A stretch of DNA of 64,000 nt from Labilibacter sediminis (GTDB taxonomy: Bacteria > Bacteroidota > Bacteroidia > Bacteroidales > Marinilabiliaceae): the NCBI RefSeq assembly GCF_005877885.1, contig NZ_VCHY01000001.1, positions 1 to 64,000 of the forward strand. Reading direction: 5' to 3'. The position numbers were made by a program, and so were the translations under genes. This document shows, piece by piece, positions 8,681 through 17,109 of this stretch. The first letter of the stretch is position 1, and every line of letters starts with the position of its first letter. The notes under the pieces are model-generated. The model did not search any database, was not told where the DNA came from, and worked only from the letters and a program-made list of their open reading frames with translations.

Positions 8681-9877
8681 CTATGAGATTCTTTTTTCCA
8701 TATTTTGTACCTCTTCAAATAAGTCAAGATATCTAAGAGGATTTAAGTCAGAGTATTTTTTTAATACATAGCTACTTCCTTTTGTTTTATATTCTTTCAG
8801 ATACAGCTCATCTCCAGGCAATGAACTTCCATTTTCATTCTCTGCCTGAAAATGCATGGCTGCATCTATTCCTTTTAAAATATTCTGATAAGGCATGTTA
8901 TTTTCAAAGGCAATCCTTAAAGGAGCCACTAAACGGTCATTGTAACTTAATTTTCGTGGAAGGTCCGCCCCAACCCTAAACACGGTATCTCCTAAGGCCC
9001 TATTTTTAAATCTATTGATTAAATCTTCAATATGGTCAGATAGCTTTTTAAAGGTAAATTCATTGGGGTAAAGCATTAGTAAAACATTTGCTGCTTCCGT
9101 CATCCCGGCTCTAACGGTATCACATGTGCCTTTATCCTCAAGTATCTCATACAAATACCTTTTTTCGGGAGAGATTTGAGCCCCAAGAAATGCAGTGATA
9201 GCATGTCCAAGATTATGAATAAACAATTTACGATCGACCCAGGCCTTCATATTTAATTTAGGCGCCAATCCTTTTACCTGTGGAACAGGATTTAGAAAAG
9301 CTTTTTGGTCTAATATGAGTGTATTGTACTCTTCTGCATAAACCAGTAAGGGATCGATCCTTGTAATACTTGATTCCATAATAGGAACCATTTTTCCTAT
9401 TGATGTTTCCACAAAACCGACAAACTGATCTATTGGAAAATCACTATCTATACAGGCTTTTATCTGTTCCTTTAAATATTGATCTGCCTTACGTAGGTTT
9501 TCCGCAATAATAATATCTGTGAAACTATTGGGGTATAGTTTATATTTATTCCACAATCCTTTAGCCAATAAAGGTGCTATTTTTTCTAATCCTTTTACGC
9601 CCACACTAACTGCAATTAGCTGGGTTGTTTCAATTTCTTTAATTACGTCCTCTTCATTTGTTGCTAAAACTCCCCGAACATTGCGTATTACCAGATTATA
9701 AGTTTTAGTATCCTTAATAATTATCTCATATTCTTTTTGACTGTTTAAAGCATTAATTACCCGCTCATCAATATCTACAAATACCACTTCAAATCCACTT
9801 CTGCTAAAAAGTTGTGCAATAAAAGAACGTCCTATCTTACCTGCACCAAACATTAATAATTTCTTTTCTTTAATCAT
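8681..9877 (-). CDS. Mannitol dehydrogenase family protein (MtlD-like)
   Basis: The ATG at 9877 is chosen because it opens directly with the nucleotide-binding strand (KKLLMFGAGKIGRSFIAQLF), whereas the longer frame starts at a TTG. The 398-residue protein has an N-terminal Rossmann domain with GAGKIG and acidic VDID, and a C-terminal helical domain with the family catalytic signature K-x4-N-x2-H (KLFIHNLGH). It belongs to the polyol-specific long-chain dehydrogenases and looks most like mannitol-1-phosphate 5-dehydrogenase. Relatives include fructuronate and tagaturonate reductases, so polyol, polyol-phosphate or aldonate substrates are all possible. It is first of a two-gene operon with the PfkB kinase and divergent from an AraC regulator. 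Confidence 0.82.
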   Translation of the reverse strand: MIKEKKLLMFGAGKIGRSFIAQLFSRSGFEVVFVDIDERVINALNSQKEYEIIIKDTKTYNLVIRNVRGVLATNEEDVIKEIETTQLIAVSVGVKGLEKIAPLLAKGLWNKYKLYPNSFTDIIIAENLRKADQYLKEQIKACIDSDFPIDQFVGFVETSIGKMVPIMESSITRIDPLLVYAEEYNTLILDQKAFLNPVPQVKGLAPKLNMKAWVDRKLFIHNLGHAITAFLGAQISPEKRYLYEILEDKGTCDTVRAGMTEAANVLLMLYPNEFTFKKLSDHIEDLINRFKNRALGDTVFRVGADLPRKLSYNDRLVAPLRIAFENNMPYQNILKGIDAAMHFQAENENGSSLPGDELYLKEYKTKGSSYVLKKYSDLNPLRYLDLFEEVQNMEKRIS

Positions 9878-10002
9878 CCTGTTTATTTCATATTTTGAAC
9901 AAAATTGTGTATGATTACATAAGTATTTCAAAGAAATAAACAATTCTATGGTGTTTCCAGCTTTCAATTACCCACAGATTACACTATTTTAACATTCCTA
10001 TT

Positions 10003-10890
10003 ATGCAACCCATTCCAGAAAAAATTAATAAACCGGATAATCAATCTTTCTTTTTTAAAATAGTAGAAGAAAAACATTTCTCTGCTCCCTGGCATGTTCA
10101 TCCGGAAGTAGAAATATTTTTAGTTATTGAAGGAAAAGGAACACGCTATGTCGGCGATGGTATAGATCATTTCGCACCCGGAGATTTAGCCATTATCGGT
10201 TCGGAAACACCTCATGTTTGGTCGAGCAACAAAATAACTCAAGATGGAAATGATAAGCTATCAAAGGGCATTTGCATACAATTTAATCCCTCATTATGGG
10301 GAAAAGAGTTTGCCAACTTACCGGAGTATACGCTGATTAAAGAACTTATTTTTAAATCGAAACGAGGAATTAAGTTTAGCGGAGATACAAAGAAAATGCT
10401 TCAGGAGAAAATTGAATCATTACCTTCTTTATTAGGAATGAAACGATTACTTAAATTATTTGAGATTTTAGAATTGATGTCAACATCTCAAGAATATGAA
10501 TTTCTTTCGTCCCATTATTACTCAGCTACTAAGATTAAAAAAGAAGATTTAGACAGAATAGAGTTGGTTTATCAGTATGTGCTTAAAAACTATGCCAACC
10601 CAATGCAATTGGAAGAAGTTTCTGCCTTAATTAATCTGGCACCTCAATCCTTTTGCAGGTATTTTAAATCACGAACCAATAAAGTATTCTCAACTTTTCT
10701 AAATGAAGTAAGAATAGGTCATGCCTGTAGCTTATTAATAGAAAACAAGATGAATGTAGCCCAAATATGTTATGAGACCGGCTTCAATCACCTTTCAAAT
10801 TTTAACCGACAATTTAAGAAGATAAAAAAGGTAACCCCTTCTGAATTTCAGAAAAAATACCTGGAAGGCAGTCGTATTATAAATGAATAA
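10003..10890 (+). CDS. Cupin-sensor AraC-family regulator
   Basis: The 295-residue protein has an N-terminal cupin effector domain (WHVHPEVEIFLVIEGKGTRYVGD, then GDLAIIGSETPHVW; residues 25-80) and a C-terminal AraC DNA-binding domain (about 185-285), with LEEVSALINLAPQSFCRYFK and ICYETGFNHLSNFNRQFKK. It is cytosolic, with no TM segment. It is divergent from the MtlD-like/PfkB operon with a 125-bp shared upstream region, so it likely controls that operon in response to its sugar or polyol. Two close paralogues in the window (26733 and 50514) have the same build and the same divergent position next to a sugar operon. Confidence 0.88.
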   Translation: MQPIPEKINKPDNQSFFFKIVEEKHFSAPWHVHPEVEIFLVIEGKGTRYVGDGIDHFAPGDLAIIGSETPHVWSSNKITQDGNDKLSKGICIQFNPSLWGKEFANLPEYTLIKELIFKSKRGIKFSGDTKKMLQEKIESLPSLLGMKRLLKLFEILELMSTSQEYEFLSSHYYSATKIKKEDLDRIELVYQYVLKNYANPMQLEEVSALINLAPQSFCRYFKSRTNKVFSTFLNEVRIGHACSLLIENKMNVAQICYETGFNHLSNFNRQFKKIKKVTPSEFQKKYLEGSRIINE

Positions 10891-10898
10891 TAAAGAAT

Positions 10899-10924
10899 AA
10901 TGCGGTCTTATTAAAAACCGCATT
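10899..10924. terminator. Hairpin terminator between convergent genes
   Basis: AATGCGGT (10899-10906) pairs perfectly with ACCGCATT (10917-10924). It lies 9 bp after the AraC stop and 66 bp beyond the end of the convergent xylose-isomerase-like gene, so it could serve both strands. The T-rich tail is better on the minus strand. Confidence 0.55.
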
Positions 10925-10989
10925 ACCGTACCTCTTATTCCTATAATATCAAGAATTTATTTCATTATGCATAATATAATTCACCTAAA

Positions 10990-12024
10990 TCATGAACCCA
11001 ACAGGGCTTTCATAATGTATAAATCCAATTCTTCGTAATCTCTTTCGCTTTTGCATTTTTCAATAAATGATTCATCCAGAGATCGAGATATTTCCAATAA
11101 TTTAAAGAATACCTCTTTACTATTTCTAAGGTGTTTAGTTGCAACATCATCTTTTTGTGTACGCATGGCTTTTACATCCATACCTACATACTCTCCATTC
11201 TGTCCATAATTATGTTGATCCAGAATACGTACCTGGCTGAATGCGCGACGTAAATCAACGGATCCAAATGACTTATCCTGATCAAATTTTAAGCTGTTTT
11301 GATCATTCAAATGCACGGTCCAAAGCTTATTGTGGGCCAAGGCATACCCCATTTCATCTGAAGGGTCGAGGTTGGCTAATATTGCATGCGCACTTTCAAT
11401 ACATACTCCTACCCGTGATGGATCAACAGTTAAAGCACCCAAACCAATAGCATGTCCTGCCGTAGGAATATAGGTTACATCCATTGGTTCGTTTGGCTTT
11501 GGCTCAATACAAACCCTGATATCGGGATTATATTCTAACATTGTATTAATGGATTCAACCAACCTGTCAACAGCCACCTTGCTATCTTTAGCTTCGCGAA
11601 TATAGGTACCCTCACGAGCCAGCCATAATACTATTAAATTGGTATCTAACTCATGCGCTATATCTATAGCGATTTTAGATCTTTCAATGGCATATTGACG
11701 GGCTTTTGCCGAGTTGGCTGTATACGCCCCATCAATCGTCATTGGATCTTCCCATAAGCGTGGTGCTACAAATTCAGATACCAACCCCTGATTTGCCAAT
11801 TTTGCTTTTAAAAGTTTGGCTTCTTCTGTAATTTGTGATGGTCGAAGATTGTTTAAGTTAGGAACTGCGTCATCATCATGAAACTGAACAGCATCATACC
11901 CTAATTCCTTGTAATACTCTAGTTTTCTATCAAAACTGATTGTTTTTCTAACTTCCGGTCCAAAAGGGTCAGCTCCTTCATGAATGTTCCAGGGACCAAA
12001 TGTAAATTTGAATTTTCCTGCCAT
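10990..12024 (-). CDS. Class I xylose isomerase-like TIM-barrel enzyme
   Basis: The 344-residue protein has the compact actinobacterial class I xylose isomerase pattern. It has an FTFGPWNIHEGADPFGPEVR-type opening and FHDDD (catalytic His and Asp). The two-metal site is visible: Glu and Lys in CIEPKPNEP, Glu and His in CIESAH, Asp in HLNDQN, the Asp pair in FDQDKSFG, and a last Asp in MDVK. It is 40-50 residues shorter than the Streptomyces enzyme, mainly at the C-terminus, and has no signal peptide. Interconversion of an aldose and ketose (xylose/xylulose or glucose/fructose) is expected; the true sugar is unproven. It is a single gene with its own -7 match and lies downstream of a terminator. 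Confidence 0.8.
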   Translation of the reverse strand: MAGKFKFTFGPWNIHEGADPFGPEVRKTISFDRKLEYYKELGYDAVQFHDDDAVPNLNNLRPSQITEEAKLLKAKLANQGLVSEFVAPRLWEDPMTIDGAYTANSAKARQYAIERSKIAIDIAHELDTNLIVLWLAREGTYIREAKDSKVAVDRLVESINTMLEYNPDIRVCIEPKPNEPMDVTYIPTAGHAIGLGALTVDPSRVGVCIESAHAILANLDPSDEMGYALAHNKLWTVHLNDQNSLKFDQDKSFGSVDLRRAFSQVRILDQHNYGQNGEYVGMDVKAMRTQKDDVATKHLRNSKEVFFKLLEISRSLDESFIEKCKSERDYEELDLYIMKALLGS

Positions 12025-12063
12025 AATTGTAGTTAATTTTGTACTGTTTTAAGAATAACAACT

Positions 12064-12071
12064 CAAAAATA
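12064..12071 (-). promoter_or_regulatory. Putative -7 element (TATTTTTG)
   Basis: CAAAAATA on the plus strand gives TATTTTTG on the minus strand, matching TAnnTTTG, 40 bp before the xylose-isomerase-like gene and after the terminator of the preceding gene. Confidence 0.4.
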
Positions 12072-12145
12072 CAGTACCAAACAGGTATTATCCACGCTTA
12101 TTTTGATCACCTATTACACTATATTAACATAGCGCATAAAACAAA

Positions 12146-12172
12146 AAAGCCGGCTCATTACGAACCGACTTT
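12146..12172 (-). terminator. Rho-independent terminator of the TonB receptor gene
   Basis: An 11-bp stem with two G-U pairs (12146-12156 with 12162-12172) has a 5-nt loop. On the minus strand it is followed by a run of T (complement of the A run at 12143-12148). Confidence 0.7.
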
Positions 12173-12259
12173 CTATAATTAAATTAACAAATTTGGAAAA
12201 ACTATAAACCCTTTTCCCCTAATTTTTAGTCCTTTTTATGAACTAAAGTACAGGTTGAA

Positions 12260-14617
12260 TTAAAACTTATACTGAATTCCTAAATTAGCCATACGTGGCA
12301 ATAACATTTGAGCAACTTGCATACTTCCATCATATTTCTCAACATCTGATTCTTTTGCAATTACAGATCCTTGAATCTTTCCTCTTACACCACGTTGATC
12401 CAATAAGTTGTTCATTCCAACACTAACATTTAGTTTTTTGTTAACACGGTAATTTACACCAGCAAAGGTTTCCCAACGCGCTTCAAACTGCAAAGTATTC
12501 ATTGCATTAGCTTGTGTTTCGTTGAAGTAACGAAGACTACCCCAAAGCTTTAATTTACGTTCCATTAGAAAATACGCAGGGTCAATCTCCATTAATACCG
12601 TTGACATACCTGGGATAATATTATCACTAAATTTGTATGTTTCTGTAGGAATTCCAGACCATTCAGGAAACTCAGGCGTAATTTCGTAATCTTTGTATTG
12701 TGGTTTCTGCAATGTTAATAAATAATGTAATTCAAAGTTATTGAATGGCTTGGCAATTATATCCGTAGTCCAACCTAAAGTTTGAATTTCGTAAGTTGTT
12801 GCATACCTTTTTGATTGAATCTGCTCAAATGGGCGAGTATATGAAGCATTACTAAATAAATTAGTTTTTCTCATAGAAGTTAAAGCGGAAACAACATTTA
12901 ACTTTTTATGATTAAGATATGCACCTAATCTCATGAAAGTAATGGTAGTACCTTTACCATCTGCCTCAAGACCATTCTGGTAACCATTTTTTCTATCTCC
13001 ATTAACATGAACAGTATACTGTCCTAACAAACCAACTTTGCTTGTTAAACGATAATCTGCGCTGGCTGATCCAACAAAGTTCCATCGAGAATCATGGTAA
13101 TCAGTAGGTTTACCTTTAAACGGAACATATGGATTTTCAGCTTGATTGGCTTCTCTTTGTTCCTTAGTAAAATAGTCTCCATCAACACTAAAATACTCTG
13201 CACGACCGCCAACAGACAACTTAAACTTTCGTGATACATTTATATCATCAGAAAAATACACCGCCGTAGCTTGTTGGTTGTAATGATTATATTCCAAATT
13301 AAAATTGGTAAAATCCATGTATGGACCAACAATATGTCCTTTATCATTGGTGTGTTGTTTCATCGTAAACGATCCATCCCAATTATAGACAGGAAACTGC
13401 GTTGTATTTCTTAAAATACGCGGATTTTTCTCTAAACTAGTGTAAACAAAAGTGTTTTTGTTATCAAAATCTGCACTATAACCCACATAATTAGTACCGA
13501 AACGTAACGAATGTTTATTTATTTTCTTTGTAAACTCTAATCTACCTGCAATGGTTTGCGTAGGTGTATTATCATTTAAGGCTGACATATTAAAAGCTAC
13601 AGGCCCTTCATAAGCATTTCCATTTAAGTCTTGCCATCCATCCAATGGCTGACCCAACGCATCTCCTGGAGTTTTATCAGCTAATTGAGCAGGAAATACG
13701 AAAGCATTGTCTGAAGTTGCTTTATGGTACCTTCCTGAAAATTTCATTCTCCACTTATTCTTAAATCTGTAATCCACCATTAAATCAATAACATCAGATA
13801 CTGTGTTATTGTCTTTTACCATGTCATAAGAGAATGGTTTTCCTGTAAATGGATCAACTCCTGTCATCTTACCATCTCTTGGAAGAAATGAGTCTTTCCC
13901 TAAATCAAAACCATCAATCTGTTTTACGCTACCATCAGTATGGTATTCGAAAGGAAAAAATCTATCGACAATATTTGACATCTCAGCATGCTTATAGGCC
14001 AACGATATCTTACCTTTACGCTTTGCAAACTGCTTTGTTAACATAAATTTAAAAATTTCACTTGCGTCAGCATATTTACCCACTGAAAGATCTGTAGCTC
14101 CCGGATCTCTTGTTACAGTTGCAGATGCACTATAGAATAAACCATCCGTAACCTTTCCTCCAACATTAGCAGAACCATACATTCTCCCTCTGTTGTTGAA
14201 TTTAAATTCAGTAAACCCTCTGAACTTCTTGGTTCCTTCACGCATATGTGAATCTACAGTATACCCAACTACACCTGTTGTAATAGCTGTTTCTTGGTAA
14301 TTTCTTAATCCAATTTTACCAATAGATTTATCATATCTCCATACCGATAATGGGTTTTGAGGCCAGAATGAACCTACAACTGTATTACCATTCTCAAGAA
14401 TAGTTACATCGCCGGTAAATGGTAAACCAATATTCACCTCACGCGGCCCTGCATTATTCTCTGCATTCAACATCACATTTCTGTTCTTCTCCTCTTTGTC
14501 AAAAGCCTTACTTTTCACCTCTGTTGTATCAGATGGTGCGGTTTGATTGTTTTTCTGTGCTTCTAAAATCCCCAGGCTCACAACAAGCAAACACAAAATT
14601 AAAATACTCTTTTTCAT
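12260..14617 (-). CDS. TonB-dependent outer-membrane receptor, short form without SusD partner
   Basis: The 785-residue protein has a signal peptide (cleaved after GILEAQ). A plug-like region at about 45-150 (NVMLNAENNAGPREVNIGLP, ENGNTVV, AITTGVVGYTVDSH) matches a recognisable class of Bacteroidota TonB receptors. A 22-strand-type barrel follows and ends in LGIQYKF. The N-terminal carboxypeptidase-like repeat domain of SusC proteins is absent, and I see no clear TonB box. No SusD gene follows. It is monocistronic, with a terminator after it and a 495-bp leader region before it. It presumably imports a siderophore, vitamin or oligosaccharide; its position between carbohydrate genes favours a sugar ligand but does not prove it. 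Confidence 0.82.
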   Translation of the reverse strand: MKKSILILCLLVVSLGILEAQKNNQTAPSDTTEVKSKAFDKEEKNRNVMLNAENNAGPREVNIGLPFTGDVTILENGNTVVGSFWPQNPLSVWRYDKSIGKIGLRNYQETAITTGVVGYTVDSHMREGTKKFRGFTEFKFNNRGRMYGSANVGGKVTDGLFYSASATVTRDPGATDLSVGKYADASEIFKFMLTKQFAKRKGKISLAYKHAEMSNIVDRFFPFEYHTDGSVKQIDGFDLGKDSFLPRDGKMTGVDPFTGKPFSYDMVKDNNTVSDVIDLMVDYRFKNKWRMKFSGRYHKATSDNAFVFPAQLADKTPGDALGQPLDGWQDLNGNAYEGPVAFNMSALNDNTPTQTIAGRLEFTKKINKHSLRFGTNYVGYSADFDNKNTFVYTSLEKNPRILRNTTQFPVYNWDGSFTMKQHTNDKGHIVGPYMDFTNFNLEYNHYNQQATAVYFSDDINVSRKFKLSVGGRAEYFSVDGDYFTKEQREANQAENPYVPFKGKPTDYHDSRWNFVGSASADYRLTSKVGLLGQYTVHVNGDRKNGYQNGLEADGKGTTITFMRLGAYLNHKKLNVVSALTSMRKTNLFSNASYTRPFEQIQSKRYATTYEIQTLGWTTDIIAKPFNNFELHYLLTLQKPQYKDYEITPEFPEWSGIPTETYKFSDNIIPGMSTVLMEIDPAYFLMERKLKLWGSLRYFNETQANAMNTLQFEARWETFAGVNYRVNKKLNVSVGMNNLLDQRGVRGKIQGSVIAKESDVEKYDGSMQVAQMLLPRMANLGIQYKF

Positions 14618-15112
14618 AAATTACTTTTAAGCTTAAAAGCTAATTAATACCTTTAAAAAACTTTTAAAAAAATTAAACACTAAATCATTTATATGATTCT
14701 CTCTAACACTCTCACACCAGTATTTCAGGTGTAACAAAACAACAACTTTCACAGCTCAAACTTTGGTTAAAAATGATCAGAAAGGCGGGTAATTTAGTTT
14801 TGAAATCAATTTTTATACTTTTATAACATATTGATATTCAGTTATCAATACGAAACGAACTAATTTACTCTTAAAAAGACTGTTAGTACTCCTCTTGTGG
14901 TTAACCTGAATAGAACACAGTATTACTTTCAGAAGGTTAAGTTTTATACTTATTACTTAATTTGGAGAGTTTGACTTCATAAAAAACTCATATCTATTCT
15001 ATGCGGTCATTTTATGCTTTGATTTAGCAGAGACCTATGTTTTGAGGATTAATACAAAAAAAGGGGCTGCATCAAATATGACACAACCCCTCCAAAACTT
15101 AATACAAACCGT
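14618..15112. other. Intergenic region upstream of the TonB receptor
   Basis: About 495 bp without a supportable gene. It contains the terminator of the GH3 gene at its right end (15056-15090) and must contain the receptor promoter. No exact TAnnTTTG match was found on the minus strand. Confidence 0.4.
15056..15090 (-). terminator. Rho-independent terminator of the GH2-GH3 operon
   Basis: GGGGCTG (15063-15069) pairs with CAACCCC (15084-15090) with one mismatch. On the minus strand a run of T follows (A run at 15056-15062), 23 bp past the GH3 stop. Confidence 0.7.
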
Positions 15113-17008
15113 TTAGTATGTTAATCCAAATCCAAACTTAAACAATGGATTCTTTGAATCATAAGGGACATCTTCTTTTTGCTCTTCTACAGCTTCTAAC
15201 GACGATGGAATCTCGAAAGGTAACTTCCCTTGTGGGGTAAACTTACCATATATCACATCAAATAAAGCTTCGTCACAAGCTCCAAAATTTGCTATATATC
15301 CTTCAACCTCAGCTGTAAGTTCAGGTTCCACTGCCGGACGATCCATATACATGGTGATTACAGAAGGCTTTTGCTTTAAAATTGTCATAAAAGAATCACG
15401 CTCTGCCTCGGTATATGCCAAAGGTCCTTGATGGAATATCTTCTCTAAGCCTTTTGTCATGGTTTTATCATATGGCGCTTTTAATTTCATTACAACTACA
15501 TCTGCATCTTCTATATTATTTACAACAGCACCATATTTAGCAGCTACTTCTTTGTCATATCCCACAACAAACACCTTTGTTGTTTCATTAAGAGGTAAGA
15601 TATTACCCTCGTTTTTAAGCAATACCTGAGAAGCCTTTTGCGAATACAATCCTTTCTCTATAAAATCAGGCGTAGCGCAAATTTCATTGGCGTTTTCATC
15701 ATCTACAAACGGATTGTCAAATAATCCTGCTTCAAACTTAATCTTCAGAATTCGACGAGCTGATGCATTAATGCGCTCTTCAGATATTTTACCTTCCTCA
15801 ACCAACTTAGCCAGTTCAGCACCCCAGTTCTCACCACCAAATTGATCAATACCTGCTTCAATTGATTTAATTAGTCTTTCATCAACTGACAAACTATCTA
15901 CCCCCCAAGGTCTATACTGTATAATGTTCCAGTCCGAACAAATTACACCATCAAAACCTAAACGCTCTCTTAATATTTCTGTTAAAACTTCCTTATTATA
16001 ACCAAAAGCTACGTCTTCTGATGTTTGACCCAACGGAATACCATAATAAGGCATCATTTGATTTCCTCCTGCTTCGATAGCCGCAATAAATGGTTTAATA
16101 TGGTATTCAAAATTGTTACCAGGGTAACATTGGTTACGACCATAATCTAAATGCGCATCCCATCCATCTTCCTGAGGGCCACCTCCTGAGAAGTGCTTAG
16201 TCATACACGACACACTTTCTGTTCCGAATTTCTCTCCCTGGAAACCGCGAATATATGCAGCTGTTAACTTCGCAGACAAATCTGCATCCTCTCCAAAAGT
16301 ACCAATGATTCGCGTCCAACGAGGTTCTGTAGCTAAATCGGCCATTGGGTGTAAGGCCGTACGAATACCTATAGCTCTTAATTCAACACTGGCAATTCGA
16401 CCAAATTCTTCTACAATTGTCTTATCACCAATAGCACCAAAACCTACCGGCTCACACCATTGACTAATTCCAATACCTACTTCGGAAGCCACACCGGACT
16501 GCTCTCTAAATCCATGACGTGGATCAGAACTAATAGTAACAGGAACACCCAATCGGCCTTGCTCGGCCTGCTTCTGTACCTCATTTTGCCAAATAGCCTG
16601 TATGTTAGGTTCCCCTGAGCCCATTACTGCAAAATGAGTGACACACTTTCGTTGTATCAGTGAACGTTTTCTTCTCGTATGCTTGGCAATAAACTTTCTG
16701 GTTAGTGTATCACTTTTAGGATTTTTAGGGAACGCATAGAAAGGGTGTCCCATCAAACCTGTTTTTTCTAACAATGTCATTCTCTCCAAAAGATCCTCCA
16801 CACGCATATCAACACTCAACCTGCGGTCTTCATATCTGTTTAATACGCTATCTTTATTTAAGTCGCGATATTTAAATCCATTTTCATCTAATATAGCAAG
16901 GGTTGTTTTATCCCATTTGCCAACAATGCTATTATCGGGCTTTTGGCAACCTACCAGGCCTACAAGTAACACTGCAAGCGACAATACCCACTGATTCATG
17001 TTTTTCAT
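15113..17008 (-). CDS. Glycoside hydrolase family 3 lipoprotein, two-domain
   Basis: I choose the ATG at 17008, seven codons inside the longest frame, because it begins a normal lipoprotein signal peptide with lipobox LVGC (MKNMNQWVL...GLVGC). The mature enzyme is therefore lipid-anchored. The protein has GH3 landmarks: LGVPVTISSDPRHGF, RWTRIIGTFGEDADL, KHFSGGGPQEDG and the nucleophile in GVICSDW (Asp about 360). It ends at GFGLTY after about 630 residues and so lacks the C-terminal fibronectin-like domain seen in the 726- and 760-residue GH3 enzymes of this window. A beta-glucosidase or beta-xylosidase activity is likely. It lies 100 bp behind the GH2 gene in the same operon and ends in a terminator. 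Confidence 0.88.
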   Translation of the reverse strand: MKNMNQWVLSLAVLLVGLVGCQKPDNSIVGKWDKTTLAILDENGFKYRDLNKDSVLNRYEDRRLSVDMRVEDLLERMTLLEKTGLMGHPFYAFPKNPKSDTLTRKFIAKHTRRKRSLIQRKCVTHFAVMGSGEPNIQAIWQNEVQKQAEQGRLGVPVTISSDPRHGFREQSGVASEVGIGISQWCEPVGFGAIGDKTIVEEFGRIASVELRAIGIRTALHPMADLATEPRWTRIIGTFGEDADLSAKLTAAYIRGFQGEKFGTESVSCMTKHFSGGGPQEDGWDAHLDYGRNQCYPGNNFEYHIKPFIAAIEAGGNQMMPYYGIPLGQTSEDVAFGYNKEVLTEILRERLGFDGVICSDWNIIQYRPWGVDSLSVDERLIKSIEAGIDQFGGENWGAELAKLVEEGKISEERINASARRILKIKFEAGLFDNPFVDDENANEICATPDFIEKGLYSQKASQVLLKNEGNILPLNETTKVFVVGYDKEVAAKYGAVVNNIEDADVVVMKLKAPYDKTMTKGLEKIFHQGPLAYTEAERDSFMTILKQKPSVITMYMDRPAVEPELTAEVEGYIANFGACDEALFDVIYGKFTPQGKLPFEIPSSLEAVEEQKEDVPYDSKNPLFKFGFGLTY

Positions 17009-17109
17009 GTGTCTAAATTTTAATTTCATTTGTCATATGGAAATCTCGATGAATTTTTATCATTCTTTGTGTATTGTAGAATAACAAAATTCATGGTCGT
17101 TTCATTTGA

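Noticed and set aside
8662-8727. Upstream extension of the PfkB kinase
   Set aside because: It needs a TTG start inside the dehydrogenase gene; the ATG at 8661 begins at the conserved N-terminus of the family.
12260-14617. SusC assignment for the TonB receptor
   Set aside because: No N-terminal carboxypeptidase-like domain and no adjacent SusD; it belongs to a shorter receptor class.
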